Counted from the stretch's first letter, positions 9,810 through 18,378 are shown. The stretch: 64,000 nucleotides of DNA from Paenibacillus sp. 19GGS1-52 (GCF_022369515.1 NZ_CP059724.1:4340001-4404000); one strand, 5' to 3'. Numbers and translations: made by a program. Notes: generated by a model not told the origin, from the letters alone.

Positions 9810-11384
9810 TTACATGGATGTGGTCGAGCCTGTTCCTAGACCGGAGCTTAATTCAAGCTCTCGTTCTCGCTTATGCAAATCCGCCTTAGAAGTTCGAAGA
9901 GCAGCTTGCGGCCCTTCAAAATGATTACGGTAATAGGAAAAATCCATTATGACCAAAATAACCATCATGCCGATCATGGCGTAAGCTGCATTCTCATTGG
10001 GTGGAATCATCATCACAACACTGATAAACACGATCCATATTAACGAAAGTACCGAGATAATAGTGCTGTACTTGCCCAGATTCCACGGTCCCAGATGCTT
10101 GGGCAGGAATGTCCCTTTTCGCTGAGCCAGCAGCTTCAGAAATATTGGAATTCCGTAGGCAACATACAAGCCAACCACACTGACTGCGGTAAGAAATATG
10201 AGCGTACCGTAAGTGGCATCTGGATTGATCATTTTAATTATATAATCGATAAAGGCCAGCAAAAAGGATAGGGTTACGGACAGCCAGATTGCTTTTGCCG
10301 GTGTGCGGTATTTCTTGGAGATTTCAGCCCAATGCCTGCTAAACGGCATGCCTTTATCTCTGGAGAAGGCATACATCATTCTGGAGAAGGACGTAATCGA
10401 GGAAAGACCACAGAACCACATCGCCAGCGTAATCAACCACAGAATCACCTTGCCAAAGGTGCCGCCGAGCGCCTCGCTGATCACGTAAATAAAGGCATTA
10501 TCCGCTGCTGTTGCAGCACCCGCATCCTTAATGGACAAGGTCACAAACGCCAGCATAATAAATCCGAAGACAAAAGAATACGCTACCGAGGTGAAAATAC
10601 CCCAAGGAGCTCGAATCCGCGGATTAACCGTCTCTTCAATCGTATGGGCAGATGCATCATAACCCGTAAAGGTCCACTGGGCCTGCAGGAGTCCAATCAG
10701 AAAGGCTAGTGCATATGGCTTGTCGGAAAAGGTTTCCCCTACCTTGAACAAGTAGCTTACCGGCTGAAGATCGGATTTGGTGAAGAAGGCCAACGTTACT
10801 ACCAGACCAGCGGCGATAATAATATGATACCAGGCCGAGAAATCGTTCAGCTTCGCAACCATACGGATGCCAACATGATTGCAGATCCCATGGCTGAGCA
10901 GGATTACAACAAAAGTAATAAGAATGGTTGTATCGGTTGAGGTATAACCAAATACATCTGACAGTAGAGGATCGGCAAACAAGGCTGCGGAATAATCAAT
11001 GCCTGCGACGATACCGATTTGCCCGATCAGATTAATCCAGGCCGTATACCAGCCCCAACGTTTGTTGGCAAGGACGGACGCCCAGTGGTACAGCGCTCCT
11101 GCGGTAGGAATGGCCGAAGCAAGCTCCGCTAGAGCCGCCGCGATCAGTAGTACGAACAAAGCCACCAGTGGCCACCCATATCCCATCATCCCTGGCCCAC
11201 CATAGGTTAGACCATGCCCATATAGGGAAATCGCCCCTGTCAGAATTGAAATAATGGAGAAGGATATCGCAAAGTTGGAGAACCCGCCCATGCTTCGCAG
11301 CAACTCCTGGGCATAGCCGAATTTATTCAATTCCTTTTTGTCGAGCAGTAGTTGATCATTCTTAGTCTGATTCATAATGGTCAT
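9810..11384 (-). CDS. APC-superfamily permease, probably ethanolamine importer
   Basis: 524-aa integral membrane protein with about 12 hydrophobic segments of the amino acid-polyamine-organocation superfamily. Hallmarks are the N-terminal FGYAQELLRSMGGFSNFAISFS, the broken helix 1 motif with GAISLYGHGL, and AGALYHWASVLANKRWGWYTAW. This subgroup includes fungal GABA/choline and bacterial amine permeases. Because it ends an operon with eutABC, ethanolamine is the likely substrate, which is an inference from context. GGAGGGGAG sits directly before the ATG. Its C-terminal tail is charged and cytosolic. A 39-aa membrane peptide is encoded just upstream. Confidence 0.88.
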   Translation of the reverse strand: MTIMNQTKNDQLLLDKKELNKFGYAQELLRSMGGFSNFAISFSIISILTGAISLYGHGLTYGGPGMMGYGWPLVALFVLLIAAALAELASAIPTAGALYHWASVLANKRWGWYTAWINLIGQIGIVAGIDYSAALFADPLLSDVFGYTSTDTTILITFVVILLSHGICNHVGIRMVAKLNDFSAWYHIIIAAGLVVTLAFFTKSDLQPVSYLFKVGETFSDKPYALAFLIGLLQAQWTFTGYDASAHTIEETVNPRIRAPWGIFTSVAYSFVFGFIMLAFVTLSIKDAGAATAADNAFIYVISEALGGTFGKVILWLITLAMWFCGLSSITSFSRMMYAFSRDKGMPFSRHWAEISKKYRTPAKAIWLSVTLSFLLAFIDYIIKMINPDATYGTLIFLTAVSVVGLYVAYGIPIFLKLLAQRKGTFLPKHLGPWNLGKYSTIISVLSLIWIVFISVVMMIPPNENAAYAMIGMMVILVIMDFSYYRNHFEGPQAALRTSKADLHKRERELELSSGLGTGSTTSM

Positions 11385-11418
11385 CTCCCCTCCAAAATTG
11401 TTATCATCCCCCAGCTAC

Positions 11419-11538
11419 CTAACCTAAAAAGCTCTCATGGCTGGATTCATCAAATTCTCGTATATTCTTGTTAACTGTTACGGTTATGCCCAGAATAACG
11501 GCACAAGGCACTAATATAAATACAAATCCCAGAATCAT
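11419..11538 (-). CDS. 39-aa single-span membrane peptide of the eut operon
   Basis: Small gene with a near-perfect ribosome binding site (GGAGGTG, 6 bases before ATG 11538), lying 23 bases after eutC and 34 bases before the permease. The peptide has one hydrophobic span (MILGFVFILVPCAVILGITV) followed by a charged tail, NKNIREFDESSHESFLG. Small single-span subunits that accompany secondary transporters are known (for example MetS with the MetP sodium symporter), so a permease accessory role is a reasonable guess. No homologue is recognised with certainty. Confidence 0.78.
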   Translation of the reverse strand: MILGFVFILVPCAVILGITVTVNKNIREFDESSHESFLG

Positions 11539-11561
11539 CTTCTTCACCTCCATCCGTAGTT

Positions 11562-12272
11562 TCAGAGCAGAAGTTCAACACCGCTAATCTTTTGCTCCAG
11601 CATTCTGGCAATCAAGGTACCCAAATGAGCACCTGCCTCAACAGGAGGAGTCCCGCCTTGATGGATATTTGAAACAACAATACGGTTGGAATCGGTCATT
11701 CCCGAACGAGGCTTGTAACAGAGATAGGCGCTCATAGAATGGGAAGTTATCAGTCCCGGGCGCTCTCCGATAAACAATACAATGACCTCCGGTTGAAGAA
11801 TATCGCCAATAGCATTCATACAGCCTACCCTGCCATTCTGGACAAAAAACGGAGTTCCACACGTTAAACTGTGTACCTGCAACGAGTCTAATAACGCTGG
11901 ATAAACATCCCGGAGATTGTGCTCAATGGCACTGGCGCTTAATCCATCCGAGATGACAACCTGCACCTCAGGCTCATGGATACATTGCAGGCGAATACTC
12001 TGAATACTGCCCTCCGGCAGCACCCTCCCCAAATCCGGACGCCTCAGGTACACCTCCTTGTCATCCGCACTCGACTCTACTGAAAATAACCCCAGCTCAT
12101 CCAGCAATGTCTGACTGACCCTGCCGTAAACCGTATCGACAGCCGCCGCATGATCGCAGCGAAGCTTAAGCAGCTCGCTCGTTGTAGGACGGCTTCCGGC
12201 TCTACCGGTCCCGATTCTAGCTGGTGTTGAACGCTTGAGTTGTTCCAATTCCTCCGTATGCTGCAAAGTCAT
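11562..12272 (-). CDS. eutC: Ethanolamine ammonia-lyase small subunit
   Basis: Light chain of the coenzyme B12-dependent enzyme that splits ethanolamine into acetaldehyde and ammonia. The 236-aa protein carries typical stretches: TPARIGTGRAGSRP near the N-terminus, LRCDHAAAVDTV, VVISDGLSASAIEHN and FIGERPGLITSHSMSAYL, the last parts lining the cobalamin pocket. ATG 12272 is used because GGAGG lies 10 bases upstream; the frame reaches further back but would overlap eutB. It begins 16 bases after the eutB stop. Confidence 0.96.
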   Translation of the reverse strand: MTLQHTEELEQLKRSTPARIGTGRAGSRPTTSELLKLRCDHAAAVDTVYGRVSQTLLDELGLFSVESSADDKEVYLRRPDLGRVLPEGSIQSIRLQCIHEPEVQVVISDGLSASAIEHNLRDVYPALLDSLQVHSLTCGTPFFVQNGRVGCMNAIGDILQPEVIVLFIGERPGLITSHSMSAYLCYKPRSGMTDSNRIVVSNIHQGGTPPVEAGAHLGTLIARMLEQKISGVELLL

Positions 12273-12288
12273 TTTCCAAGAGCCTCCT

Positions 12289-13650
12289 TCACATAAATAG
12301 GGTAGGATCACCCGCAAGGGCCGTCAGTCGCCCATTTTGTAATATTCCCAGCTTTTCTGCCCAATCGTTAAACTCATTCCCGGGTTTCAAGCGCAGTAAT
12401 TCTCGCAAGGTAGCAATGTCGTGATAGCTGAGCGATTGATAATTCAGCATGCAATCGTCAGCCATAGGGACGCCTATTAAGAAATTCACTCCTGCCGTAG
12501 CCAGCAGCACAGCTAAATTATCCATATCATTCTGGTCGGCTTTCATGTGGTTTGTATAACAGACGTCCACTCCCATCGGCAGCCCCTGGATCTTCCCCAT
12601 GAAATGATCCTCCAGCCCGGCACGAATCACCTGCTTGCTGTCATACAGGTATTCAGGCCCTATAAATCCTACTACCGTATTCACCAGAAACGGCTTGAAG
12701 CGTTTGGCAAGTCCATAGCAACGGGATTCCAGGGTGAGCTGATCAATCCCATGATGTGCATTTGAGGATAACTCAGAGCCTTGCCCTGTTTCAAAATACC
12801 AACGGTTGCTCCCTTTTGCAGTCCCTTCTTCCCGAATCAGCTGATCTGCTTCCTCCAGCAGACGCAAGTTTACTCCAAAGGACTCATTTCCACGCTCTGT
12901 TCCAGCTAGGCTCTGAAAGATCAGATCCGCTGGAGCCCCTTTGCGAATAGCTCTCATCTGAGTCGTTACATGAGCCAAGACGCTGTTCTGTGTCGGAATA
13001 TTCCACTTGTGGATGACATCCATCGTTTCATGAAACAGACGCACGATATTGTCAGTAGTGTCGATAACCGGATTTATGCCGATGACCGCATCCCCCATCC
13101 CGTAGCTGAGTGCTTCGTAGATGGAAGCTCTGACACCTTGGGGATCATCTGTAGGATGATTAGGCTGCGCTCTGCTGCCTAACCTTCCCCGCTGTCCGAG
13201 AGTTGTATTGCAATGGCTGAGCACAACACATTGCGCTGCAGCCTGGATCAAATCCAGATTGGACATGATCTTCGTTACCGCCGCAGCCATCTCACTGCTG
13301 AGTCCCCTGCCGATCGACCGCACCTCCTCCTCTCCAAGGGAGAGGAGCTGCTCCCTGAGCTCTCCTACGCTCCAATTGCGGATTTTTTCATATACTTCTT
13401 CATCCATGCCTTCCTCAATCACGCGGGTTACCTCGTCCTCTTCCGGGGGCAGCAGCGGGTGGTTGCGAATCTCAGCCAAAGTAAGCTCCGCAAGCACAAG
13501 TTTAGCTGCCATCCGCTCTCGGGCATTCTCCGCTGCAATTTCAGCGAGCTGATCTCCAGACTTCTCTTCATTCGCCTTCGCGAACAGCTCTTTTAGATTA
13601 TGGAAGCGATAACTCTCTCCAAGATAGGTGACCGTAAGTTTCATCAGCAT
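12289..13650 (-). CDS. eutB: Ethanolamine ammonia-lyase large subunit
   Basis: Catalytic TIM-barrel subunit of ethanolamine ammonia-lyase, 453 aa, full length. Conserved stretches include RGRLGSRAQPNHPTDDP near 155, YGMGDAVIGINPVIDTTDN near 185 and MGVDVCYTNHMKADQNDMDN near 360, which hold substrate-binding residues. The start overlaps the end of eutA (ATGCTGATG; in-frame ATGs at 13650 and 13644), which points to translational coupling. It must pair with EutC and adenosylcobalamin to work. Confidence 0.97.
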   Translation of the reverse strand: MLMKLTVTYLGESYRFHNLKELFAKANEEKSGDQLAEIAAENARERMAAKLVLAELTLAEIRNHPLLPPEEDEVTRVIEEGMDEEVYEKIRNWSVGELREQLLSLGEEEVRSIGRGLSSEMAAAVTKIMSNLDLIQAAAQCVVLSHCNTTLGQRGRLGSRAQPNHPTDDPQGVRASIYEALSYGMGDAVIGINPVIDTTDNIVRLFHETMDVIHKWNIPTQNSVLAHVTTQMRAIRKGAPADLIFQSLAGTERGNESFGVNLRLLEEADQLIREEGTAKGSNRWYFETGQGSELSSNAHHGIDQLTLESRCYGLAKRFKPFLVNTVVGFIGPEYLYDSKQVIRAGLEDHFMGKIQGLPMGVDVCYTNHMKADQNDMDNLAVLLATAGVNFLIGVPMADDCMLNYQSLSYHDIATLRELLRLKPGNEFNDWAEKLGILQNGRLTALAGDPTLFM

Positions 13651-15149
13651 TGTTCCCTTTCATTATCGCGAAGTTCTCTCAAGGCAGAGAAGGCCAACGT
13701 CTTGATAGCAACTGGAATACATTCCTCTGCTACGGGCTTCCCTATGTCGATATAATCACCATGCTCCACACTAATCTGATCCAGGCAAATACAGCGCAGC
13801 TTTCCAGTGCTCAATACATGAATACAATTCCCGAGCGCCTTAGCTGCATCATTCTCACAGATAATCACCAGGAGCATTTCAGGATTCTCCCGCTGAATAG
13901 AGGCAGTGCTCACGGCTACAATCGCTGCTGCAATTTCGCGGATGACAGGATAAGAATAATAAGGAAGAGCCGGAAGCACGATAGCAAAAGGTGGTACACC
14001 GAGCTTGCCAAATTTCCTTATCCCCTCAGCAAAAGCTTCTTCAACCGCTGGCTGAATTTCAGCCAGTCCCGATATGGCTCCCTCTGGCCATTTCAGTTTC
14101 ACAACTGGAATATTTCGCAGCGGCAGCAAATAAGGGTCCACAAACACGGTTGATCCGCTTAACACCGTAGAGTGCACGCCCGCTCCGATAACAGTTGCCC
14201 TTTGAGCACCGGGAGGGACCTGCAACCGAAATGGATAGGTGCTTCCCGTTTTCTTTAAGGCCTCAGCTAGCAGCGGGCCAATATCTCCATATACTGCAGC
14301 TTCCTCCATTGTGCGAGGCGAAGCCTGTTCCATCAATCGCCCCACACCTCCCGAGATCCACACCTCTGCAATTTTTTCGGAGTAAGTTAAAGCTCCTTCA
14401 CGCTCACCATAAATCAAAGGACAGTTCCCAGCATCAAGCGGACTCATCAGCGTTCTAAACAACATTTCACTCCAGCATTGGGTGATTTCCCGCAGTTCAT
14501 CCATCGATGTAACTCCCCCCATATTCAAGTGGAAGCCTTCGTTGACCAGCCAATCCTGCACAGCGGGATATATTTTAGTTATAGTCCCGGCACTGTCCAG
14601 CATGATAAGTCGACCGCCAATATGAAAATTGAGTGTTCGCTTGCAGCTGCCTTGCTCGAAAAAGGCCGCATTCGCTGTACCTCCCCCGATATCTATATTG
14701 ACTACCATTCCCTGTGTCACGATGGACCTAGCTTCTGCTCCCGAACCTTTCCCGGCCAGAATAGCCTCCAAATCCCCGCCTGCCTCAGCGACTACAAAGG
14801 CTCCTGCTTGTTTGGCCAATCCATGGACTATGGAGTCCGCATTTTGCTTCACCGCCGTCTCACCGGTAATAATGACAGCTCCCGTATCTACATCAGAAGT
14901 GCGAAGCTCAGCATTTCGATACTCACCAGAAATAATGATTTCAAGAGTGGAAATATCAATCTCCGTTTCATTCCTAAAAGGGGTCGGGTGCATTGGACTT
15001 TCATAACTCAGTATCCTGTCGGTAATATGAAACTGCGGAAGCATGGACGGACCATTCCGCCGCTCGATCTTAAGCCTGCTGAATACACATTTAGTCGTGC
15101 TGGTGCCCAGATCAATACCTACACTGGTAATCCACTTGGCAGAATCTAT
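13644..15149 (-). CDS. eutA: Ethanolamine ammonia-lyase reactivase, apparent ATA start
   Basis: EutA is an ATPase of the actin/Hsp70 fold that exchanges damaged cobalamin on ethanolamine ammonia-lyase. From the first ATG (15044) the protein would lack its first phosphate loop. Reading upstream in frame restores WITSVGIDLGTSTTKCVFSR, which matches the known EutA N-terminus (SVGIDIGTTTTQ in E. coli). No ATG, GTG or TTG exists between the in-frame stop at 15168-15170 and 15044. A perfect GGAGGTG (15155-15161) stands 5 bases before ATA at 15149, followed by GATTCTGCCAAG, so the likely start is ATA in place of ATG, giving 501 aa. The second phosphate motif, NIDIGGGTAN, is present. First gene of the operon; its stop overlaps eutB. 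Confidence 0.85.
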   Translation of the reverse strand: MDSAKWITSVGIDLGTSTTKCVFSRLKIERRNGPSMLPQFHITDRILSYESPMHPTPFRNETEIDISTLEIIISGEYRNAELRTSDVDTGAVIITGETAVKQNADSIVHGLAKQAGAFVVAEAGGDLEAILAGKGSGAEARSIVTQGMVVNIDIGGGTANAAFFEQGSCKRTLNFHIGGRLIMLDSAGTITKIYPAVQDWLVNEGFHLNMGGVTSMDELREITQCWSEMLFRTLMSPLDAGNCPLIYGEREGALTYSEKIAEVWISGGVGRLMEQASPRTMEEAAVYGDIGPLLAEALKKTGSTYPFRLQVPPGAQRATVIGAGVHSTVLSGSTVFVDPYLLPLRNIPVVKLKWPEGAISGLAEIQPAVEEAFAEGIRKFGKLGVPPFAIVLPALPYYSYPVIREIAAAIVAVSTASIQRENPEMLLVIICENDAAKALGNCIHVLSTGKLRCICLDQISVEHGDYIDIGKPVAEECIPVAIKTLAFSALRELRDNEREQC

Positions 15150-15192
15150 GCCTTCACCTCCCTTGTACTACCTATAGATTCTTCTATTTCAT

Positions 15193-15250
15193 AAAAAGAC
15201 ACCTTACCCGCCTGCACGTAATTCTGTATGCATGGCTCATAAAGTGTCTT
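15193..15250 (-). promoter_or_regulatory. Leader terminator (attenuator candidate) of eutA
   Basis: In the untranslated leader, AAGACACTTTA (minus, from 15250) pairs over 11 positions with TAAGGTGTCTT, directly followed by a run of five T. An inner GCC-TGCAT/GTGCA-GGC helix makes the element longer. It sits between the promoter and the eutA ribosome binding site, so transcription must pass it. Antitermination of eut genes by ANTAR regulators (EutV) is known in other Bacillota, but no clear paired hexaloop ANTAR site is seen and no eutV/eutW genes lie in the window. Confidence 0.6.
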
Positions 15251-15306
15251 CGCTTTAAGCTATATTCATTTGTCACTTACTATTATGATGTTGCTCTTTT
15301 GAAGCA

Positions 15307-15335
15307 ATCGTAAGATAATGACAGCTAATTGTCAA
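15307..15335 (-). promoter_or_regulatory. eutA operon promoter
   Basis: Perfect TTGACA (15330-15335, minus) and TACGAT (15307-15312) separated by exactly 17 bases. The leader from here to the eutA start is about 150 bases and contains the attenuator candidate. Confidence 0.7.
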
Positions 15336-15461
15336 TATAGTTTCCACGCTTTTCTCTTTTTACTTATAAAATCATTATTCAGAGTCATATTATATAACAT
15401 AATCTAAGCTTTTAAAGTACAGTACAATGTTTTACATTCCGTCATGTCATATACTATCCTT

Positions 15462-16457
15462 TTAGCAGCCTCTCATTACCATTCTTATTCCTTCACTTTC
15501 CTTTCCCTGTTTTACATCATCTATGTAACAGTTTCCTTTGACCATTTTGCATCTTTTCTTGATTCGTGCCGCTTCTTCGGATATATCCTCTATCGAATCG
15601 AATTTCCGGAACCGGTTGGTCACGACGGCAATGGACAGGGAAACCAGCGGAATTTCTTCAATAACTCCAGAACGGCTCTCTGTAAGAACATATTGTTGTT
15701 GTAAATGTTGCTCGTGATAAAATCCCTTTACTGCAGTATCGAACTCCCTAAGCATGGTCTCACAGCTTTCCAAATAGTTATAATCATTCAGAAAAACAAT
15801 GAAATCATCTCCGCCAATGTGTCCCAGAAATCCACCCAACCGCAGCGTGCAATGCTTCAATATCTCCGCTGTGGACTGAATCATCCGGTCACCTTCCTTA
15901 AATCCATAGGTGTCGTTGTACGCTTTGAAATGGTCCAGATCAATATATAGCACACTAAACTGATCCTGAAGCAGCGATTTCACCAGATACTCATTAATGC
16001 TCAGATTTCCTGGAAGGCCCGTTAACGGATTCAAAAAGCTCGCAGCCAGCGCTTGTATTTCGGCGAAATTCAGCAGTAGATCGCGCACACTTACGATGCC
16101 AAAGAACCGATCCTCATGCGTAACAATCACGTAGTCATACAGGTTCTCCTCCTTCCGGTTCATTGCAAGCTTGCTAACTTCAGTAATTGGTGTTTTGTAC
16201 GGAACCACAAGCGGGTCCTTATCCATTAACAACTCTACAGATCTCCCCATAAACAAGGTAAAACCATACAAGGTCCCTATCTGCTGATAGAACCTTATTC
16301 GCATAATAAGCGCGACCGGATAGCCGTTGTCTGAGACGACCACTCCCTGAAGCTGCGGATTGCTTTTAAAAATTTGATCTACGAATTCGCATTTGCTGTT
16401 GGGGGGGATTTGCGGAATTTGTTCCGCAATCTCTCCAATTTGGAGAAGCATACTCAT
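15462..16457 (-). CDS. CBS-pair GGDEF protein
   Basis: 331-aa cytosolic signalling protein. The first 140 residues resemble paired CBS domains (ELLMDKDPLVVPYKTPITEV; FFGIVSVRDLL), which usually bind adenine nucleotides. The rest is a GGDEF domain starting at NPLTGLPGN with the signature GGDDF near residue 206, acceptable for diguanylate cyclase activity. The inhibitory I-site RxxD is RLGG here, so product feedback is probably absent. The domain start LYIDLDHFKAYND is typical. AGGAAGGGG precedes the ATG. It lies 39 bases after the EAL gene and is probably co-transcribed with it. Confidence 0.85.
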   Translation of the reverse strand: MSMLLQIGEIAEQIPQIPPNSKCEFVDQIFKSNPQLQGVVVSDNGYPVALIMRIRFYQQIGTLYGFTLFMGRSVELLMDKDPLVVPYKTPITEVSKLAMNRKEENLYDYVIVTHEDRFFGIVSVRDLLLNFAEIQALAASFLNPLTGLPGNLSINEYLVKSLLQDQFSVLYIDLDHFKAYNDTYGFKEGDRMIQSTAEILKHCTLRLGGFLGHIGGDDFIVFLNDYNYLESCETMLREFDTAVKGFYHEQHLQQQYVLTESRSGVIEEIPLVSLSIAVVTNRFRKFDSIEDISEEAARIKKRCKMVKGNCYIDDVKQGKESEGIRMVMRGC

Positions 16458-16496
16458 AACCCCTTCCTGCGTGACTTGTATCTCTACACCATTTAC

Positions 16497-17360
16497 TTAA
16501 ACCAGATCTATTCCAATAGATCCATCCTGCGGTCGAAAGATAGGCCTGCCTAAAGCATAACCCTGACCATAATCAATACCTGCGTTCTGTAAAAAAGACA
16601 GCTCTTCCATTGTCTCGATACCCTCGGCAATCACCTTCGTTGCAGCACGTGCAGCGTACTCTTTAATCAATTCAAGCAATTCCTGCTGCTCGGAATTGCC
16701 GCCAATCCCACGAATCAGAGACTTGTCCAGCTTAATAAATTCCGGCTTCAAGTACACTAAGGTCTTCAGGCTGTTATAACCAGAGCCTGCATCGTCAACC
16801 GCTATGCGGAAGCCCTGCTCACGATAATGGGACAATACTCGCTCAAAGCTAACGTAGTCATGCACCGCCTGCCGCTCCGTCAGCTCGAAGACCACACGGG
16901 AGGGTGATACTCCGAGCTCTCTTAGGAGCTCCAGTGTCTCTCCGCTTTTATGGTGAGAATCATTCAACACCCCAGGATTCACATTAATGAAAATAAGCTT
17001 GTCTTCACTTGTCGCAGATTTGGGCAGTCTCTCCACATAACGCGTGAGCGACATCCGGCGGCAGTATTTCTCAAATCTGAACATCTGTTCGGTTCGTCCA
17101 GCGAATTCATAAAATTGCTCTGTAGTTGGAAACTGTGGGGAAGCTTGCGGTCTGTTCAACGCCTCATGTCCGATCGTCAGCCCGCTCTGCAGGTGAAGGA
17201 TCGGCTGGAAGTAAGTATCTAGCAATCCCTTATTCATAATGTTCAATAGCTCGTCCAGTCTCTTCAGCTCTTTGAATTCGCTCCGCATTCTTCCATTCAG
17301 ATGCTGAAGGTAGTGAGGGAGCACGAATATTTTCTTATACATCTGCAATTGTTTGTCCAT
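16497..17360 (-). CDS. EAL-domain c-di-GMP phosphodiesterase
   Basis: 287-aa protein, essentially one EAL domain with a short helical lead. Catalytic positions are kept: EAL in GHEALNR near residue 69, Asn in FINVNP, ELTE, the DDAGSGYNS loop, KLDKSLIRG, AEGIET and YGQGYALGRP. It should hydrolyse c-di-GMP to pGpG. Start ATG 17360 with GGGAGAG. No membrane segment or sensor is visible, so input may come through its partner, the CBS-GGDEF protein encoded next. Confidence 0.9.
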   Translation of the reverse strand: MDKQLQMYKKIFVLPHYLQHLNGRMRSEFKELKRLDELLNIMNKGLLDTYFQPILHLQSGLTIGHEALNRPQASPQFPTTEQFYEFAGRTEQMFRFEKYCRRMSLTRYVERLPKSATSEDKLIFINVNPGVLNDSHHKSGETLELLRELGVSPSRVVFELTERQAVHDYVSFERVLSHYREQGFRIAVDDAGSGYNSLKTLVYLKPEFIKLDKSLIRGIGGNSEQQELLELIKEYAARAATKVIAEGIETMEELSFLQNAGIDYGQGYALGRPIFRPQDGSIGIDLV

Positions 17361-17517
17361 TCTCTCTCCCAGTAGGCCTATAATCTTGAGATTCTACCAC
17401 TCTCTCCCCCAGCATACACAAGAAATATTAACGCGCGATAAAATGCCTCTTGCTTATTCCACAAAAAAAAGGCTGCCCCATAACTTGCTAAAGCAAGCCG
17501 CTAATGGATCAAAAACA

Positions 17518-17562
17518 AAAACGAGTCAGTCTCCAGTTACCTAGAGACTGACTCGTTTTTTA
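17518..17562 (-). terminator. Terminator after ylbG
   Basis: Perfect 13-bp stem ACGAGTCAGTCTC/GAGACTGACTCGT with T-runs on both sides. It lies about 75 bases past the ylbG stop and just upstream of the EAL gene. Confidence 0.85.
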
Positions 17563-17636
17563 GCTTTTACAGCTTCGAAGTGCAAGAAACTGTCTTATTC
17601 GCAAAAAAGACAGCCCCTTAATTATACTCCTGCAAT

Positions 17637-17900
17637 TTATAAACCATAATATTGTGTTTTGTCCGGTCCGTTGCTGGTGTACTCTGTCTTTATTTCGTTG
17701 CGGTAAGATCTTTCAATCTTGCGCACATAAGAGAGTCTGCGGACATTCTTCATTACTTCCTCGGCACGTTCTGCATTCACGTACATAACCGCGTAATGCA
17801 TCTTTCGGGAAACATAATGCAATGTTCCGTATTTCTCCAGATTGCGCGCCGCCTTGACGTCACTAACCCAAATGATATATCCTGTGCGTTCCGCAAACAT
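17637..17900 (-). CDS. ylbG: YlbG family protein (DUF2129)
   Basis: 87-aa protein matching the YlbG family by GYIIWVSDVKAARNLEKYG and YAVMYVNAERAEEVMKNVRRL. In Bacillus it is encoded next to ylbF, as here (41 bases apart). Function is not established; the fold is a small alpha/beta domain. The C-terminal tail is variable. Confidence 0.88.
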   Translation of the reverse strand: MFAERTGYIIWVSDVKAARNLEKYGTLHYVSRKMHYAVMYVNAERAEEVMKNVRRLSYVRKIERSYRNEIKTEYTSNGPDKTQYYGL

Positions 17901-17940
17901 AAACTAATCCGCCTTTCTTTCTCTAACTACTAGGAGCAGC

Positions 17941-18378
17941 TTATCCGCAAGAGCATGAGCCACCGCTGCCGCATCCGCCTTTAGGAGAAGGATTATTACT
18001 TGGAACCTTAATGTTCTCCGATACTGAAAAAGCAATGGTTTCTGACATAGAGAACAGTATATCGTCCAGAATCTTCTCCGCCTGCTTGAAGCGGATAACC
18101 TCTTCGAACTGCTCCATCTCTGCTTCTACAGCTGAAACCTCGTCTTTGGCCGAGTGATAGTTCGGGTGAAAGTGTCCGAACCGCTGCGTCTCCTCGAACA
18201 GCTCCTTCTTGCTTTGAAGCTGTTTAATCATCGTCTGAATTTCGGGGTTCGCATCAACCCGCCCTTTCCAGTATAGGTAATCCGACACTTCTGCGGATTG
18301 ATTAATCATGTCGCCTAATTCATAGGCGTATGTCAGCACTTCGGCCATATCGACCGTATTCATTTCCGCTACGCTCAT
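17941..18378 (-). CDS. ylbF: YlbF/RicF, Y-complex subunit
   Basis: 145-aa mostly helical protein of the YlbF/YmcA family. In Bacillus RicF works with RicA and RicT as an iron-sulfur-containing complex that helps RNase Y process mRNA and supports sporulation, competence and biofilm formation. The C-terminal tail GGCGSGGSCSCG keeps the three cysteines expected to take part in cluster binding. ATG 18378 is preferred; a TTG lies three codons upstream. Partner genes are not in this window. Confidence 0.9.
   Translation of the reverse strand: MSVAEMNTVDMAEVLTYAYELGDMINQSAEVSDYLYWKGRVDANPEIQTMIKQLQSKKELFEETQRFGHFHPNYHSAKDEVSAVEAEMEQFEEVIRFKQAEKILDDILFSMSETIAFSVSENIKVPSNNPSPKGGCGSGGSCSCG

Noticed and set aside
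14478..15194. Long plus-strand open frame opposite eutA
   Set aside because: Mirror of the eutA coding sequence; no SD and no family resemblance. The minus-strand EutA reading is well supported.
15235..15306. Paired hexaloop ANTAR sites in the eut leader
   Set aside because: An ACAGAA loop is present but its closing bases do not pair; no second hairpin with the right loop was found.
17590..17625. CTGTCTT/AAGACAG hairpin between ylbG and its strong terminator
   Set aside because: Seven-base stem with a ten-base loop and no T-run; likely incidental beside the 13-bp terminator.
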